A stretch of 64,000 nt of DNA from Dirofilaria immitis (GCA_024305405.1 JAKNDB010000103.1:2356001-2420000), one strand, 5' to 3'; positions 1-14,051 are shown, counted from the first letter of the stretch. Translations and numbers: made by a program. Notes: generated from the sequence alone by a model not told the origin.

Positions 1-102
1 GAAATAAGAAAAGCTACTTTAAAAAAGGAACATTTTGGTTAATCAGAAAAATTAAAAATTCATATTTCAACAAAATTCGTTTCTCGCTGGATGACATATC
101 GA

Positions 103-209
103 CGTGTATGTATGTATGTGAATGTATGTTAATGTATGTGTGTATATATGCGAATGTATGTATGTATGTATGTATGTATGTGTGTATGTATCCATGTATG
201 TATGTATGT
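103..209. repeat. Tetranucleotide (TATG)n microsatellite
   Basis: Imperfect TATG/TGTA repeats run almost without a break. The open frame on the reverse strand is rich in Tyr, Ile and His only because of the repeat, so it is not a gene. Confidence 0.9.
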
Positions 210-309
210 CTTTGTGCAATCTTATAAAGACACAATGAAAATTCGAAAATGAAATGAAATTAAGGGTTTGTTACACCAAAATTTATTATCTTCTGTAAAA
301 AGAGGTCTT

Positions 310-402
310 TTCTTCTTTTTCTCTCTCCCTCTCTCTCCCTCTCTCTCCTTCTCTCTCTCTTTCTCCCTCCCTCTCTCTCTCTATATTTCTCTCTTTGTCT
401 CT
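310..402. repeat. Pyrimidine (CT)n tract
   Basis: CTCTCT, CCCT and TTTCTC units form a nearly pure pyrimidine strand. The reverse-strand Arg/Glu/Lys-rich frame across it is an artefact of this simple repeat. Confidence 0.9.
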
Positions 403-1090
403 TTGTTTCTTTAGCGGTGATAAAGTAGAAATAATTTATCATTATTGTTTGAAATGATTCTCTCACTTTTCCATTTTGATAAAAATTTTAAAAATTAATG
501 ATATTTCTTTTAAATATTGATAATACTGATGATAGTAATTTCATCATATCTAAAAAAAAAACAAAAAATCATTAATCAATTTATAATATTTCAAATGAAA
601 TTATCAAATTCATTTATAATTTACACATTTTTTCTATGCATCTATAATGTAATTGTAATATTTTGTATTATATCATAAATATGATATCGAAATAATAAAT
701 AATTAATTAATTAAATAATAATGTAATAGCAGCAAATAATTTCCCTATGATATTATTGGAATAAATGATCAGTTAGTCTGGAATCTTCTTTTTATTTTTT
801 TTTAGCCAATTCATAAATGTAATATTTAATGATAGATTATTGATTGATCGTTAAAAAAATCTTTTAAAATAAGCATATTATATTTTTGAAATGAATAAAT
901 ATGCAAATGTTTAAAAATTTCTCTTATCAATAAAATGACATAAATAATATTAAATGATAAATTAAACTTTTATATTGAAATTTTGATTTAACCGGAAATT
1001 TCAAATTATTATTTTCTTGAAGAAAATAGAAAGTTATTTGAAAAAAGGAAATGATTAAATTTGGAAGAAAAAAATTTTTAAATTAGTTAA

Positions 1091-1135
1091 TAGTAGTAGC
1101 AAAGGAGTAGTAGTAGTAGTAGTAGTAGTAGTAGC
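1091..1135. repeat. (AGT)n trinucleotide repeat
   Basis: About ten tandem AGT units with an interruption near the start; no open frame of interest. Confidence 0.85.
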
Positions 1136-3979
1136 AATAACAACAATAGTTGTAATAATTTTGAAACATTCATCGTTTTAATCATTTCTCGACAATGAAT
1201 TAATCAGATATCAATTATTATTTATTTTTAAATAAATTGCCTTTTAGCAAAACCAGTTGATAAAAATTTTTCCTTTTAAAAATTTATCAAATAATTCATT
1301 GAAACTTTTAACAATATTTTCATGTAGCATAACAAGGAATAGATAAATTTATGAAATTATATATACTTTTTAAAATATATATACATAAATCAGAAATTAA
1401 GAGATCAAATATATGTATGTACATATATGCGTTATCATGAATGGTATCATATTTATCCATCATACAAAAATATATACGTTTTGATGATATTTAATGATAG
1501 TATGAGATAGACGAGAAGAATATTTGATCTGATAAATTTTGTTAAAAGATAATTTTGTATGTATTTAATAAATGAAATTAAAAAATATCATATTGATTCA
1601 ATCAAAGATTCATAAATGATTATGGAATATCCTAAAATATCTTGGATATAATCTTGAGATTGATAACGATGTGATATTTTATCAAAAATATTCTATTGCA
1701 TACAATTATCATTATTGCAATTTATAAAAATAAGATTAGCAAGAAATCATTGATATCATGATTATCGTGATCACTAGTATCGTTAAAATAACGAAACATT
1801 ATACTATTATGATAATTTTTATTGCTCAAATGAGAACAATATTTTGATTGATCAAATAGGAATTTAGCAAAAAAAAATTATAGAACTGATTATTGCTGAT
1901 AAATGAAATTTATTTACATATGAGAAATGATTATTTATAAAGATTAATAAATTTATTCATTGATAAAACTTTCATTTATATCAGATCAAAATATTTAATA
2001 TAAATGAAAAAATAAAAGATTGCTTTTTAATTGATAACAAATTTAGTTAAACAAATAATGAAAAGAAATTGAAAATTGGAAATTAAATATATCCCTAACA
2101 AAAATTAACCCTACGTACGATAAAAAATTATTTGAGAAAAATATTTTTGATAAAATTATTTCCATTTCTTTTGCTAACTTTCAATTTACATAATAATTAT
2201 TTTTCAATAGTGATCATTTATTTGTATGATAAATGTTTATCATGTTACTATAGGCAGTTGATTGCTCCATACTTTTAAATATCTTTTTCGTAATCATTGA
2301 TTAATGATTTCTCTTCTGATTATTTCATATATTTCCTAATTTAATTTATTACAACATAATATTATAAAATATATTTAAATATATGCTATATACATATCTT
2401 ATTTGAGGTAGCGTTAAAAGTACTTACTTTTTACGAGGAAATAAATTAAATTTATTTTTTAATAAAATTTTAAATTAAATTTATTTTTAACAAAATAAAC
2501 TTAGTTAAACCTTTATCAATCAGATAAATCAAAATATTTTCAAATGATAACAACGAAATATTTGAAATCAACGAAAAAAATTTGAATAATTTTTATAATT
2601 ATATAATTTTTAAAAGAAATTACAGTATTTTAAAGCATTTATTCTATCATCTCTTTGATTATCAATATTGAAAAAAAAATTTATGATAAACATCAATAAC
2701 GACCTAAATTGGATACATGAGAAAAGTGAAGTAAACAATTACAAAAAAAAAAAAAAATGGATAATCGGATCATTTCAATGAATCAAACTAAATTGGTTTT
2801 TTATGACTGAAATTTTGAGTTGAAATAGAAAATCTCTGCAAAATTCATTCTCGAGAAAAAAAATGCATCTTATTCAAATTTTGAAATCTAGCAAGTCCGG
2901 TTATTTTAAATTGTTATTACCTGAATTTCGTAATTATCAATAATGATTGAACGAAATTTTTTTCTTTACTTTTTCGATATGAAAAAATATTTATTTTGAA
3001 CGGAGCAGCGTTGAAAGAAAATAATCTGAAACTAAGATGGAAAAACCTGTTTATGCAAAAATTTGATTAGTGATCAATCTCGACAAAAATAAATCAATTT
3101 TCCTCCCTGTACTTTTGATCTTCAAATATTCGAATAATAAAAATAATTTATTCAATAAACTTATATCAACAATAGAAAATAAATTTTTTTCTGAGAAATT
3201 ATTACTTTTAATCTTTACTGAAGAAAAATTTATGTAAAATTTGTTGATTGAAAATTTGATTTTCTTTTAAAAGTATAAAATATTATTCTAACCATTTCAA
3301 TTCCCGCATAATTGATTCTATCTTGAGAAGTAAGTCAAAATTTGAATTCGAATTGAGCTTTTCAAGTTTCAAACTAATCGCTAATTATTTTCAAACGAAA
3401 CATTTCAATTTTAAATTTATTCCAATCATCTAATTTCATAAATGAAAACCTTTCTATCATCCATTATTCCTACTCACTTTATATGGGTGTTAATGAAATA
3501 TTATTCGTTGCCCTCAATAGAAATAGAAGCCGAAAAATTCCACGTAAATATTCGCATTGAATTAAAAGTAACACGTAATGCACGTGAGAATTCATGCTGC
3601 ATTAAGAATAATATTCCGTGTGGAAGTTCATGTTGCAGTAGAAATAATATTACCTAATATGTGAGAGCTACTTCATATGAGAGTTTACGTTCATGCAAGA
3701 ATTCACGTTGCGTACGTGTTCCATTGGAAATCCTTGATAATTTGGTATTTCACGAATTATATATCACTAAATAATTTTCATATCTTTACACCTTCCTTTT
3801 ATTAATTCAAATATCCAAATTTTTTTTTGTTTTTAAAATTATAAAACATACTAAATTTCATAATTATCCCAAAAATATTCTCGATATTTAATTTCAACTA
3901 TATATTTTAATTATTTAATATATATTTTAGCTAAAAAGTTTAAACTTATAAAAGGCGAAAAGCTGCTAAATTCTCGACA

Positions 3980-4015
3980 AAAATTTCATCAAATTTGATA
4001 ATTTGATGAAATTTT
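3980..4015. repeat. Perfect 16-bp inverted repeat, 4-nt loop
   Basis: The left arm 3980-3995 is the exact reverse complement of 4000-4015, with a TGAT loop. It lies in gene-free AT-rich DNA. It could be a small hairpin or the tip of a decayed inverted-repeat element. Confidence 0.7.
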
Positions 4016-4583
4016 AATGCAAAGAAATCTTAAAAATATAAATAAAAATAAAAATTTTTAATTTTGGTAAATAATACTATTTGTTTATTTTCCTTTTTTT
4101 TTTTCTTCTCATTTCAATAAATAAACAAATATCTTTGAAATTTTTTCATTTTTATTTTTGCTATTTTCGGCTTTTTCGTATTTTTTTTAATCGAAATTTT
4201 ATTGAAATTTAATTTATTCAAATATACAAATAAATTGAAAATTATTTCTCGAAATCACTAAAATTAATAGTAAATGATATATTATTACACAAAAATAAAA
4301 ATGAAAAATTAATTCAAATTATTTGGGAAATTGAAAAATGACAATTAATAGTTAGTTAATTGTAATAGTTATTGATATAGGCCGCGAAATTCCTCGCGAA
4401 ATATTTTAATGTTTGTTTATCGAAACTAACAATTAAATCATTTTGTTTACTTATAAATATTGCAGACAAAAGTATCAATGAAATGAAAAATGGAAATAAG
4501 CCAGGAAAATGAAATATTTACTTATAAGCGACAATAATAGTTAATTGTTAACATGAGGGAAGGTGGCAATCATAATTAAACAA

Positions 4584-4625
4584 CAATTCACTCTCGACAA
4601 TTCACTCTCGACAATTCACTCTCGA
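4584..4625. repeat. Three exact copies of a 14-nt unit
   Basis: CAATTCACTCTCGA occurs three times head to tail with no mismatch, which suggests a recent expansion. Confidence 0.95.
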
Positions 4626-6419
4626 ATTGATTTCTTATGTATATTTAACCGCTTTGAAAAATATTCCAATAATTAAACATTAAATCAATCAATAATTGGT
4701 AAATGAATTATTGTTTGATTCATAGAAACGATCAGACGTTACGTAAGAAAGATTATGCAAAGTGAAATATTGTAATCGAGAAAAAGTTGTAATAATTGCT
4801 CATTACACATCTAAGAAATATTAAACAGAAATCTATCAATACCAATGTTATTTTGAAGAAGAAGAAGAAAAAAATTGTCAACGATATATCAAAAAATATG
4901 AAATATAAATTCGTTTACTAAAAATTATATTTTTAGTAAATTTTTATTAAAATTTGAATTTAATTTCAAGAATATTTATACATAATTGATTATTCTTTCT
5001 TTGATATTTTTTGTTCGACAAAATTTTTGCATTTTTTATTTGTACTTTTCAGATTACTTTCAAATTTAACCCATTTCCCTCTTAAAGGAATATTTATTTG
5101 AAAATATACGAAATGATCGAAATATTTAATTTGTAAGTAAAAAGTCGTAATTCTTCTTCTTCTCTTTCTTACATTTTCCATTTTCATTTATACTTTTGTT
5201 ACTTTTAAGAAATGAAATGAAATGAAAAAAAAAGTAATCCAAAACTGATCATTATTGATGATACTATTTTATCATCTTTTCTTTTCTCTATTTTCTTAAA
5301 CTGGAAAAATTTTGGTGAATGAAATTAACTTAGACAGTAAAATTTCTTACTTCGTTTTTTTTTTTTTTTTGCAAAAATTTAATTTTCATTTATGTTAAAC
5401 AGAACAATTCAGAAGTTTAAACTGAACAAAAAAATTTTCATTTTTTTAAAGATGATTCATCTAATCAATCAATTTAACTAATTAATTTTTGCATTCATTT
5501 GTTTGTTGTTTCGATAAGCATATTTAATTATTCAATAATGATTAAACGTTATCAGATAATTTTTATACTATCAAAGAATTATTTAATAAAATTATTTGTT
5601 ACTAAAAAATTTATCGCCTAATATATAATGGCTTAATTATATAACGGAAATGTTATTCTCGAGAAAAAAAAAGAAACATTTGATACCAATCAATTATCAA
5701 TTAACACTGATCAGTTAACTTTTGACGATCGATAATATTGTAAAAAATGGATAATTAGTTAAATTTATTTTTGCAAAGATCAAAAAGATTGATCCCTTTA
5801 AATTTTTTTTATATTAAAAGAATTTCGTTTTGCTTCAAACTTGGCAATACTTGAAAATAATTAAATATGATTTGCTATCTAATAGTGAAAAGTAATTTGT
5901 TTTGGATATTGAATTCCCTTGAGTATCAAGCAACAAAGATCTTCGAGCATGCATAATAATCAGTTATACAACTTAAGGCTATTGGACTATGAATTTACAA
6001 TTGGCCAAGGAATTCTTTTGTTATTTTTGATTCACGTTGATCTGCTGTAAATTTTCAATTTTTGTTTTCATTGTTTATATTTTCTAAATTCATTGATATT
6101 TTCTTGGTAAATGTTAAATTTTTATTGATATCAATAAAACATATATAAACAAATATCTGATATTTTTCATTCTGCGAAATCTCGAAGCAACGAGAATTGC
6201 TGAAGTAATATATTTGTGAAATTAAGCCAAGTTAGAAATAATATTTTCAATATGTCTAAATTGCATAATATTGAAGTTATAATGAAATTTTTATAATTAT
6301 GGCATGCATATGAACTGGTCGAGAATTGTTCAACAGTATCAGTCTATTGTTATAGCAAGTTGTTTCTGTCTTGAAGTATGTTTGAAGATTAACTTTTTAA
6401 AGATTAAATAATTAATGTA

Positions 6420-6690
6420 GGGATTTAGGAGAAGGCTAGAGATTTGAAAGAAATAGGTCCATAAATACTCAATTTATTTTCTTGTTTACATTTGGTTAGA
6501 ACTGAACTTAAGTAGCAGGTGTAAGGGTTTAGGACAAAACTGTAGACTTGAGGTATATTCGAAAATAAACTTATAAGTAGTCAATATCAGGAGCTAGGAT
6601 AAGCTACAGATTTGAGATATATTTACGAAAATAAGCTTGCAAGTAGGAAAAGGGTTTGGAACAAGCTATGTAGGACAAGTTACTTAATCG
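6420..6690. repeat. Degenerate tandem repeat, about 63-66 nt period
   Basis: Blocks with a GAAAATAA(A/G)CTT(A/G) core recur at 6561 and 6627, with a weaker copy near 6499. Each is followed by a GGxTxxGGAxAA-type stretch and an AGATTTGAGATAT-type stretch. The copies are diverged, so the array is old. Confidence 0.55.
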
Positions 6691-7094
6691 ATCAGTTGCT
6701 AGCCAATTGTGGACAAAAGACAAGAAAAGAAAAGTGAGAAAAGAAAGAGTTATGGCCATGGAGGCTATGGGCAAGGAAAGACGGAAGATGTTGTTCAAAG
6801 GCCATTGAATCTTTTCTTTTATTCCTAAGCAATGCTTTCTGGACCCAAACTATCCTCTAAAAGTACTATTATAAGACTAGATTTTCTTTCTTTCTCTCTC
6901 TCCTCTCTTTCCCTCTCTTTCCTTTCTTATTGTTCAATTAAATTTCCGTTTTGGATGCTGTCCAAGAGGACTTTCATCTTGATAAGATCAAAAAGGATCA
7001 ACCGGACAATGCTATGACAATCATGACTCTTCGAGATTTTTGCTTGGCTTACGCCTATTCCGCATTATCAGATAACAACTGTCAACAAATATAG
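6674..7094 (+). other. Coding-like remnant in two frames, unrecognised
   Basis: Two stop-bounded stretches read like protein rather than AT noise. The first, 6674-6808, is a Lys/Arg-rich segment containing KKRKVRKERVMAMEAM. The second, 6942-7094, is a 50-codon segment containing VQEDFHLDKIKKDQPDNAM and then TLRDFCLAYAYSALSDNNC. They are split by stops and a CT-rich tract, have no clear acceptor or donor, and I recognise no family. A decayed gene or transposon piece is the best reading. The 64-residue reverse-strand frame over the first part (6604-6798), with a hydrophobic start, is an alternative. Confidence 0.25.
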
Positions 7095-8120
7095 ATAGAT
7101 GAAGAAGCAGGGAAATTTTTGCTTTTCTTCATTCATTCATAAAATAATATTTTTATATTTTTTTCTTTTTTTTCGTTGAAGCCTTTGGCCTTTATTACTT
7201 TGCATTCTCGATCCAAATTGATTCTTGAAAAGACTAGCAATAGCACCTAATATTTTTAGTAGCCAAATTGGCTCCCAGTAATATCTTTTCTTATTTGGAC
7301 TACTATTATCCAATTTCCTCTTTGATTATATCTAATTTTCCACACTTGTTTAGTTGTTTATAATAAGTGTTATTTTCGAGCATCATAAAGTATGAACAAC
7401 TTCGCCAATAATTACATTGGTTATTTGATTGTTTATAGTATTTTTCAAGGATTATAAATTAAAAAAACTAGGCCAATGATTATATTAGCCATAGAAAGAA
7501 ATATGGCCTGCTTAATAGCTTTATGTGATGATACTATTTTTACAGCCTAGCAAAGTATGACTTTTAATTATAATTATAGTATCATTTTTGAGGATATGCT
7601 AAGCTAATAAGTCAAGTGAGAAAAAAAAAAAAACGAATAAGCGCAAAATTTTATTTTAGCGAAATTAATTTTTCCGCCTAGGCATTTTATTATTTGGATA
7701 CTTTATAAACTTCCTTATCATATATCAATGAACCATAAGATAAGATTAGATAATGAATGTTATCACTAAAATATAAGTGATATGATTAATTATAAACAAG
7801 TCCAATCAAATGAATGATAAATGTAATTTTAGAATCGTATAATTGTGAAGAAGAATTGAATCCGATAGGAGGAGAAAGTATGAAAAGTTCTACTTCTAAT
7901 ATTTATCAGTTTACCAATGTTTATCACTATGATATGCTAATTATTATTTGCGATATAAAACAAATTTTTGAAAAATCGATCATTTCCATCTCTCTCACGA
8001 AAATATCTTAAAAATTTATTTTCATCCTTCTTACATAAATATTATTTTTAAAAAAATGATATAAGTAAATCAGTTTTGCTTACATTTAATCAGTTATATT
8101 TGATAAGTTATCCATATCAT

Positions 8121-8230
8121 ATTCATGGATATCATAGTTATCATCAATACTACCTGGATTATTTGTCATATTCGTTAATATATTCATGCATATCATAGTT
8201 ATCATTAATACTATCTGAATTATTTGTCAT
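8121..8230. repeat. Two-copy tandem duplication, 61-nt period
   Basis: Segments 8121-8169 and 8182-8230 match at nearly every base and are separated by a short linker. No coding sequence is involved. Confidence 0.85.
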
Positions 8231-9980
8231 AATGTTTCATTAAATTCTATAATAATTTTATCATACATATTTAATAATAATTTCAGATATAATTTTAAAA
8301 TTTTCATCACAATTAATTTCTCAAATGTAAATATTTCGGAAAGTTTTGAATTTTCTCAATCACTATTTTCAATCAATCAATAATAATATTAGCTACAATC
8401 TGATAATCAATAATAAATTAATTATATCAACTATAAAAATTTGATAATGAAACAGGCTTGATAAAGAGCATTTCAATTTGCAATAATCTGATAAGTTAAT
8501 AATAATTGCTTATTAGCAAAAGTTGAAAGTTTTATTGATTGCAAATCAATAAAAAAGAGCAGAAAAATTGAGATGGAAAAAAGATGAATGAATGGTTTTT
8601 TTTTTAAAGAAATTTCATAACTTCCATCTGAAAACTTAATGTTCGATCGATACTTTCAATCGATTCATTTTCTTTTAAAATTTTGCTTTTGTGATTTTTT
8701 TCAAAAAAAAAAAAAGAAGGACGAATAGCTCATCAATTATTCAAAGAAGAATTGTATGAATCAGTTAGTTATTTCATCTCTTTTCAACTTAAAAAGTTTT
8801 TGATTAAAACTTAGCAATTCTCTTTCATTTAGCTTTTGTGTAAATTTAAAACATTTTTTTTTATTATTAATTTTTATTTATAAATTATATTTAATATTTA
8901 AAACGAATAATTTTATTTGATTAAAATTAAATGATTTCTAATAATTTGATTAATCGTTTTTTGTTTTATTTATTTATTTTTTTAAATAATATGAAATGAT
9001 TCGAAAGAAAAAAAGATTATTTTTATTTATGATAAATTTATCATTTAAAAATATACCTATCAAACATACGTGTAAAGTTGGTAGCGTGAAAAGTATTAAT
9101 AAATAAATCAATGCTCTAATCAATAAATTAGTATTTGGTAAAATAATTCATTAATTATTAGTTTTTTTTTTATAAATAAAAAGTAAAATTAAAGATTGAA
9201 AGATCAATGAAGTTGATATGATTAAATGATAATAATTGTATAAAAGCTAATTATCATTTTAGCTTATAATTAAAAATATTAACTATTTAATTACAACAAT
9301 TAATATCAATATTATTTTCAATCATCGTGAAATACTAAACAATTCAATAAACTTGATAGCTTAGAATTGTGTTTTTTTTTTTTAATTTTTTTATGAATAG
9401 ATTCAATTACAAATTCTTATATTTTTATTTCAGATTATTCGATTATCAATTATTTTTTTTTAATAATTTAGAATAATTTGGAGTTTGTTTAATTTGTCGC
9501 TTTTTGATATCATTTTTATTATCATTTAAACTATCTTTGTTATCATTTAATGCTTATCATATGTTATTATTGCTATTATTTTCTTTTTTTTTTATATTGC
9601 TATTAAACAGTATAAAACAGAAATTTCAAATAAAATTGCGGTTAAATATACATCTTTACTGATGCTAATTTTATTAATTGAATTATATCAATGTTGCAAT
9701 TCTTTATCAAATAAGAAACGGATGTATAGAATAATTAATGATAAGACAAATAAATCATGATATAAGCTGTTATACATTACAAGATGTTAACATGACATGT
9801 GATGATGTATATATATATATATATATGTATAAGGCAAAGACATATTTTAATATATTAAAAGTTATTCGTGACGAAAAGCTAATGTTGTTAATATAGTTCA
9901 ATTATTAGTCTTATGCATCATCAAATCATATAATATTTTATAATGATATCAGAAATGCTCTAATTTTATAAGGTTAATAT

Positions 9981-10163
9981 ACGTGAAAATGACGTTTAGG
10001 TTATAATGAAAGCACGTGAAAATGACGTTTAGGTTAATATGAAAACACGTAAAAATGAAGTTTAGGTTAATATAAAAACACGTGAAAATGACGTTTAGGT
10101 TATAATGAAAGCACGTGAAAATGAAGTTTAGGTTAATATAAAAACACGTGAAAATGGCGTTTA
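9981..10163. repeat. 33-nt minisatellite with CACGTG-type cores
   Basis: The word ACGTGAAAATGACGTTTAGG or a near variant starts at 9981, 10014, 10047, 10080, 10113 and 10146, an exact 33-nt spacing. Most copies carry CACGTG, an E-box palindrome, and TGACGT, a CRE-like half site. All frames have stops, so it is not coding. It lies 1.5 kb upstream of the CaaX gene; a regulatory role is only a possibility. Confidence 0.9.
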
Positions 10164-10355
10164 ACTCTATTATATTAAAATAATTCTGAATAGATTATAA
10201 AATCATATAATAAAGGATTTTAGATTAAATGTCGAGATATTCAGTTCGGGGAATTAGAATACATATATAATAATAAATTGACATTACTAAAGATCATGAT
10301 ATTATGTTGAATGACAAATTGAAATGGTAAGAATGATATTTAGGAATTTAAAATA

Positions 10356-10367
10356 ACACACATACAC

Positions 10368-10398
<31 letters not shown>

Positions 10399-10420
10399 TA
10401 CACATACACACACATACACC
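10356..10420. repeat. (CA)n dinucleotide repeat
   Basis: CACA and CATACA units, lightly interrupted. Confidence 0.9.
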
Positions 10421-11674
10421 TTTACTGTGACAATTTTGGAATGATTTGAATATTTTGTATAAAATTTAATATTTCTAATTTATCAAATTTTAAAATGCTT
10501 AAATTTAAATTTAATAATTTTTGAGAAGAAAAAACACTTATCGATTAATGAAGTAATATATAATTTTTCTAATTTATTTCAAATAAGTGTAAATTCTTGA
10601 GTTGAAAAGAGATGGCATATGACGTTATATTTTATTTAGATGACGTTATTCAAGAGATGTTAGGCTTTAATGATCGTAAATCATTGATATGATTATAGAA
10701 AATGCTTAAATATATTGAAAGGTTAACAATAACATATTTGAAATTTTATTTTTTTAGCATATTAAATAATTTAAATTAATTAAACATTTTATTCTTTCTT
10801 TTATATTTTATTTTGATTCTTTTCATTTTATAATTCAAATATATAAATTACGAAATTAGTTATCAAAATATATCAATAAGAGATATTTTTTAAAAGAAAA
10901 CAAATGATAAGATAAATAATTTTATACAAATTTTCATGCATATTTGCTGGAGAAAAACGATTAATGATATAAAATGGAAGAATGGATATATGCAAAAAAA
11001 TATAATATTTTTAACTTTTCTTTTTGATTCCAATTTTGCTGATATATCTTAGTTAGATGAAACGAATATATTATTATAATTTTTTTTTAAATCAATTTCG
11101 TTCATCCTTCCTTCACTTCCATGATATTTTCATTTTGCATTTATTCGTTGATGTAAAAGTTTTATTAAAATAAAAATTTTTATCTTTAAAAAAATAAGCA
11201 AAAATATTTTTTGTAAAAGATTTTGGGTTCAATTTTTGCATTGATTTGAATTTTATTTTTTCATTCATTTATTAATTCCAATTTTGAATTCGATTTTTAA
11301 TTTATTAATTCCAATTTTGAATTTTACCATTTCATTCGTTAATTCCAATTTTGAATTTTGCTTTTTTGTCCATTAATTCTAATAAATATTTGTATTATAA
11401 ATTTTCTAAATTTTATGAAAAAAATATCTCATTTTTTTCCTTTGAGTGTTTTTTCTATTTCGCCTTTTTTTTGTTGAAAATTAAATATATGAATAGAATA
11501 TTGTGACCAAAATAATCGATAACTGATATAATCATAATTTAACATCTTATAATGTATGGTTTTAATCATTTTTGAGAATTATGATTATGGCGAAAAAAAT
11601 CGTAATTTTTTGATTGCTATCATATTTTATCATGATTCTATCTGTTTAAATAATCATAATTTCATTAATTATAG

Positions 11675-13011
11675 ATGAGTATAGTAGCATCATCATCGAC
11701 AGCAATGGTTGGTAGTAATTCAAGTAATAATTCCGTAATTTGTAATAATACATCAAAGAGGCGAAGTGGTATGTTTCGAAAATTTTATTTTGATATAAAT
11801 TTTTAATTTTTATATCAAAAATTTATCGCAATTAAAAATTTTCGTACACTTGACTGTTTTGCCTAAATTTAAGTGCTTTTCATTGAAAAATTCAATTTAT
11901 TATAAGAAGAAGAAATGTTGCGATGATTAGAAGAGACATACTTTTCCGCAACTTAAATAACATCTTATTTGAAAATGTTTTAGTTTTTCTCTTCTATCAT
12001 TATAAATTTTTATAATATAAAAAATATTTTAAAAATAATGATTGATTAAAAAATTATAGTAAAAATTTATTATCATAATTCTCTAAATTATCAGTGATAT
12101 CAAATGATTGTTAATACTTATCTTGAGCATATAACAATTGTAATTTATTCGATTGTTTTAAATTAAAATGTTAAATTGCATATTTTATTAATAAAATTTT
12201 TCAATCATCAATTTTGTTATTTTTCATCTGTGATTTTGATCGATGATAATTCGTTGAATTTCGATATGATTGAATTGATAATTTCAGGAACATTTCGTGT
12301 TTTAGCGGAAGATTGTTCACAATTTACATTATGTGATGAATTTGATAGTGATTTTCATGAGATATTGACGAATTGTGATCGATATACGATTGGCATGGAT
12401 TCAATGCTTGATGAACCATTAATTGATCGCTCTAATAATACTAATGATTATTTGCATCAGAAAATAACTAAGGATACATTGAAACGAGGATCATATATGT
12501 CACATCATGAAAAGGAAATTTCAAGGTAATTTTATTTTACAACTATTATTGATTAAAAATCGAAATTGATACAATGCATAAACATAGCATTATTGATTTT
12601 TCTTCTATTCAAAAATTGTAATAATTATATTAATGCATTTCGTGTTGAATCTTTTTTTCCGTGATGATTTTACAAATTGTACGAATTGATTGACCTGAAT
12701 TGATATACGAAGAAATTATATGAAAAAAATAGTTATTAATTCAGAAAAATTATAATAAAAGAAAATGTATTGAAATGGAATAATTTTTGAATTATTATAT
12801 GATTCGGATTCTAAATTAACATATGAATTTCAGGTTAACAGATGAAGTAGAAATTGATGGTGATTCAGCATCAGATGAATTGGATTTATTGCCTCCTTTA
12901 CCACCTTGTTCAGCAGGTTCAGGACGAAAATTTCCAAAATGGAATATAAAACTGCCAAATTGGTTACTTTGTCGTAATCCTCGAATTCCAATAAAATGCA
13001 TTATTATGTAA
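11675..13011 (+). CDS. Acidic CaaX-box protein, tentatively FAM219-like
   Basis: Three exons, 11675-11768, 12288-12525 and 12834-13011, join in phase (1, then 2) to give 169 residues. The ATG directly follows an intron- or leader-type acceptor (TTAATTATAG). Donors are GTATGT and GTAATT, and acceptors end in TTTCAG. An AATAAA lies at 13067, 56 nt past the stop. The N-terminus is Ser/Asn-rich and is followed by an acidic middle. The motif SDELDLLPPLPPC at about residues 120-130 resembles the D-E-D-L-D-L-I-P-P stretch near the end of animal FAM219 proteins, and an upstream LKRGSY may match their LKxGY. The last four residues, CIIM, form a CaaX box preceded by a basic, Trp-containing segment, so farnesylation and membrane attachment are predicted. 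Gene structure is fairly secure. The FAM219 link is from memory and weak, and function is unknown. Confidence 0.72.
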
Positions 13012-14051
13012 TTTATCAAAGTGATATTGTTTTGTGTAGCAAACAAATTTTATCTTTTAAGGTATTAATAAACTTTTCAAAATTTTGAAAATTGTCCAAG
13101 TCAGAATAAAATTCGAGAAAAACTGATATTCATGATTTCGTCTCGAGATTCTTGAAAAAAAAGCCTGTGATGTTTTGAAAAAAGCAGGATAATAGAAAAG
13201 TCATCAAAACAATTAAGCATGCTTGAAAATTACAGGTTTATCGTCTGAGTTGAAATGTAAGGTAAAATTTCAATGCGTTAATGATTTCTCGAGTAATGTA
13301 CCTTTGCTGAGGAAGTTCATAATTGTAAGGTCATGAAATTATTGCATTTTGTAAAAACAATGAAAATTCTTATGAACAAAATGAATGAAAAGATCTAAAA
13401 ATAATTTAAGTTTGAAAAGTTTTTCCTTAATCAAATGAAACTTTTGGCATATTAAAAAAAAAAATTGATTTACATACTAAAATTTTCTAATCAACATAAA
13501 TATATAATGAATAAGTAATAAAAAAATAAATATAACGTAAGAAATTAGCTTCATTCATTTTTATGATAAACTTTCTTTAAGTAATTTATCATGATGAACT
13601 TTCTCTTATCATTATTCATTTATCATGATGAACTTTTTCTGATCATTGTAAGTTCAAAAAATAATTATAGTAATGATTTGTAAGCAATTTATAATTTATC
13701 TTTATAAATTATAAATAAGAAATTTTAAAAGAAAACAAGAAAAAGAAAGAGAGAGCTTTTATCTAATCATTGATAAAGACTATAATTGTAAAATATAAAT
13801 TATTTAAAGAGAAAAAAAAGATACTAAAATGTAAAATAATTTATAAAAATGAAATAATTTATGATATTTCTGAATAGTTCGAAAATGAACTCTTAAAATT
13901 TAATATATTCTATTTGCTTCGTTTCATTCATTTTCTCGAGAATGCCCAAATAATCTTTGTTTATATGTATTTTAAAAATTTGTTCCCTTTATAAATACAA
14001 ATATTTTAATTCTGAAAATTTAATAAAAATATATTAATCTGATTAAAATTG

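Larger units (their letters stand above)
403..11674. other. AT-rich spacer upstream of the CaaX gene
   Basis: I see no convincing exon on either strand apart from the items listed separately. Open frames are short, AT-driven and lack paired splice sites. The stretch at 6.4-7.6 kb is less AT-rich and holds degenerate repeats and coding-like remnants. Confidence 0.6.

Noticed and set aside
3442..3657. 71-residue forward frame with paired Cys codons
   Set aside because: The Cys pairs come from an imperfect local repeat (TTCATGCTGCA / TTCATGTTGCA). There is no signal peptide or splice support.
9981..10163. CRISPR-like array
   Set aside because: The units are directly tandem at 33 nt with no distinct spacers, in a eukaryotic setting. 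This is a minisatellite.
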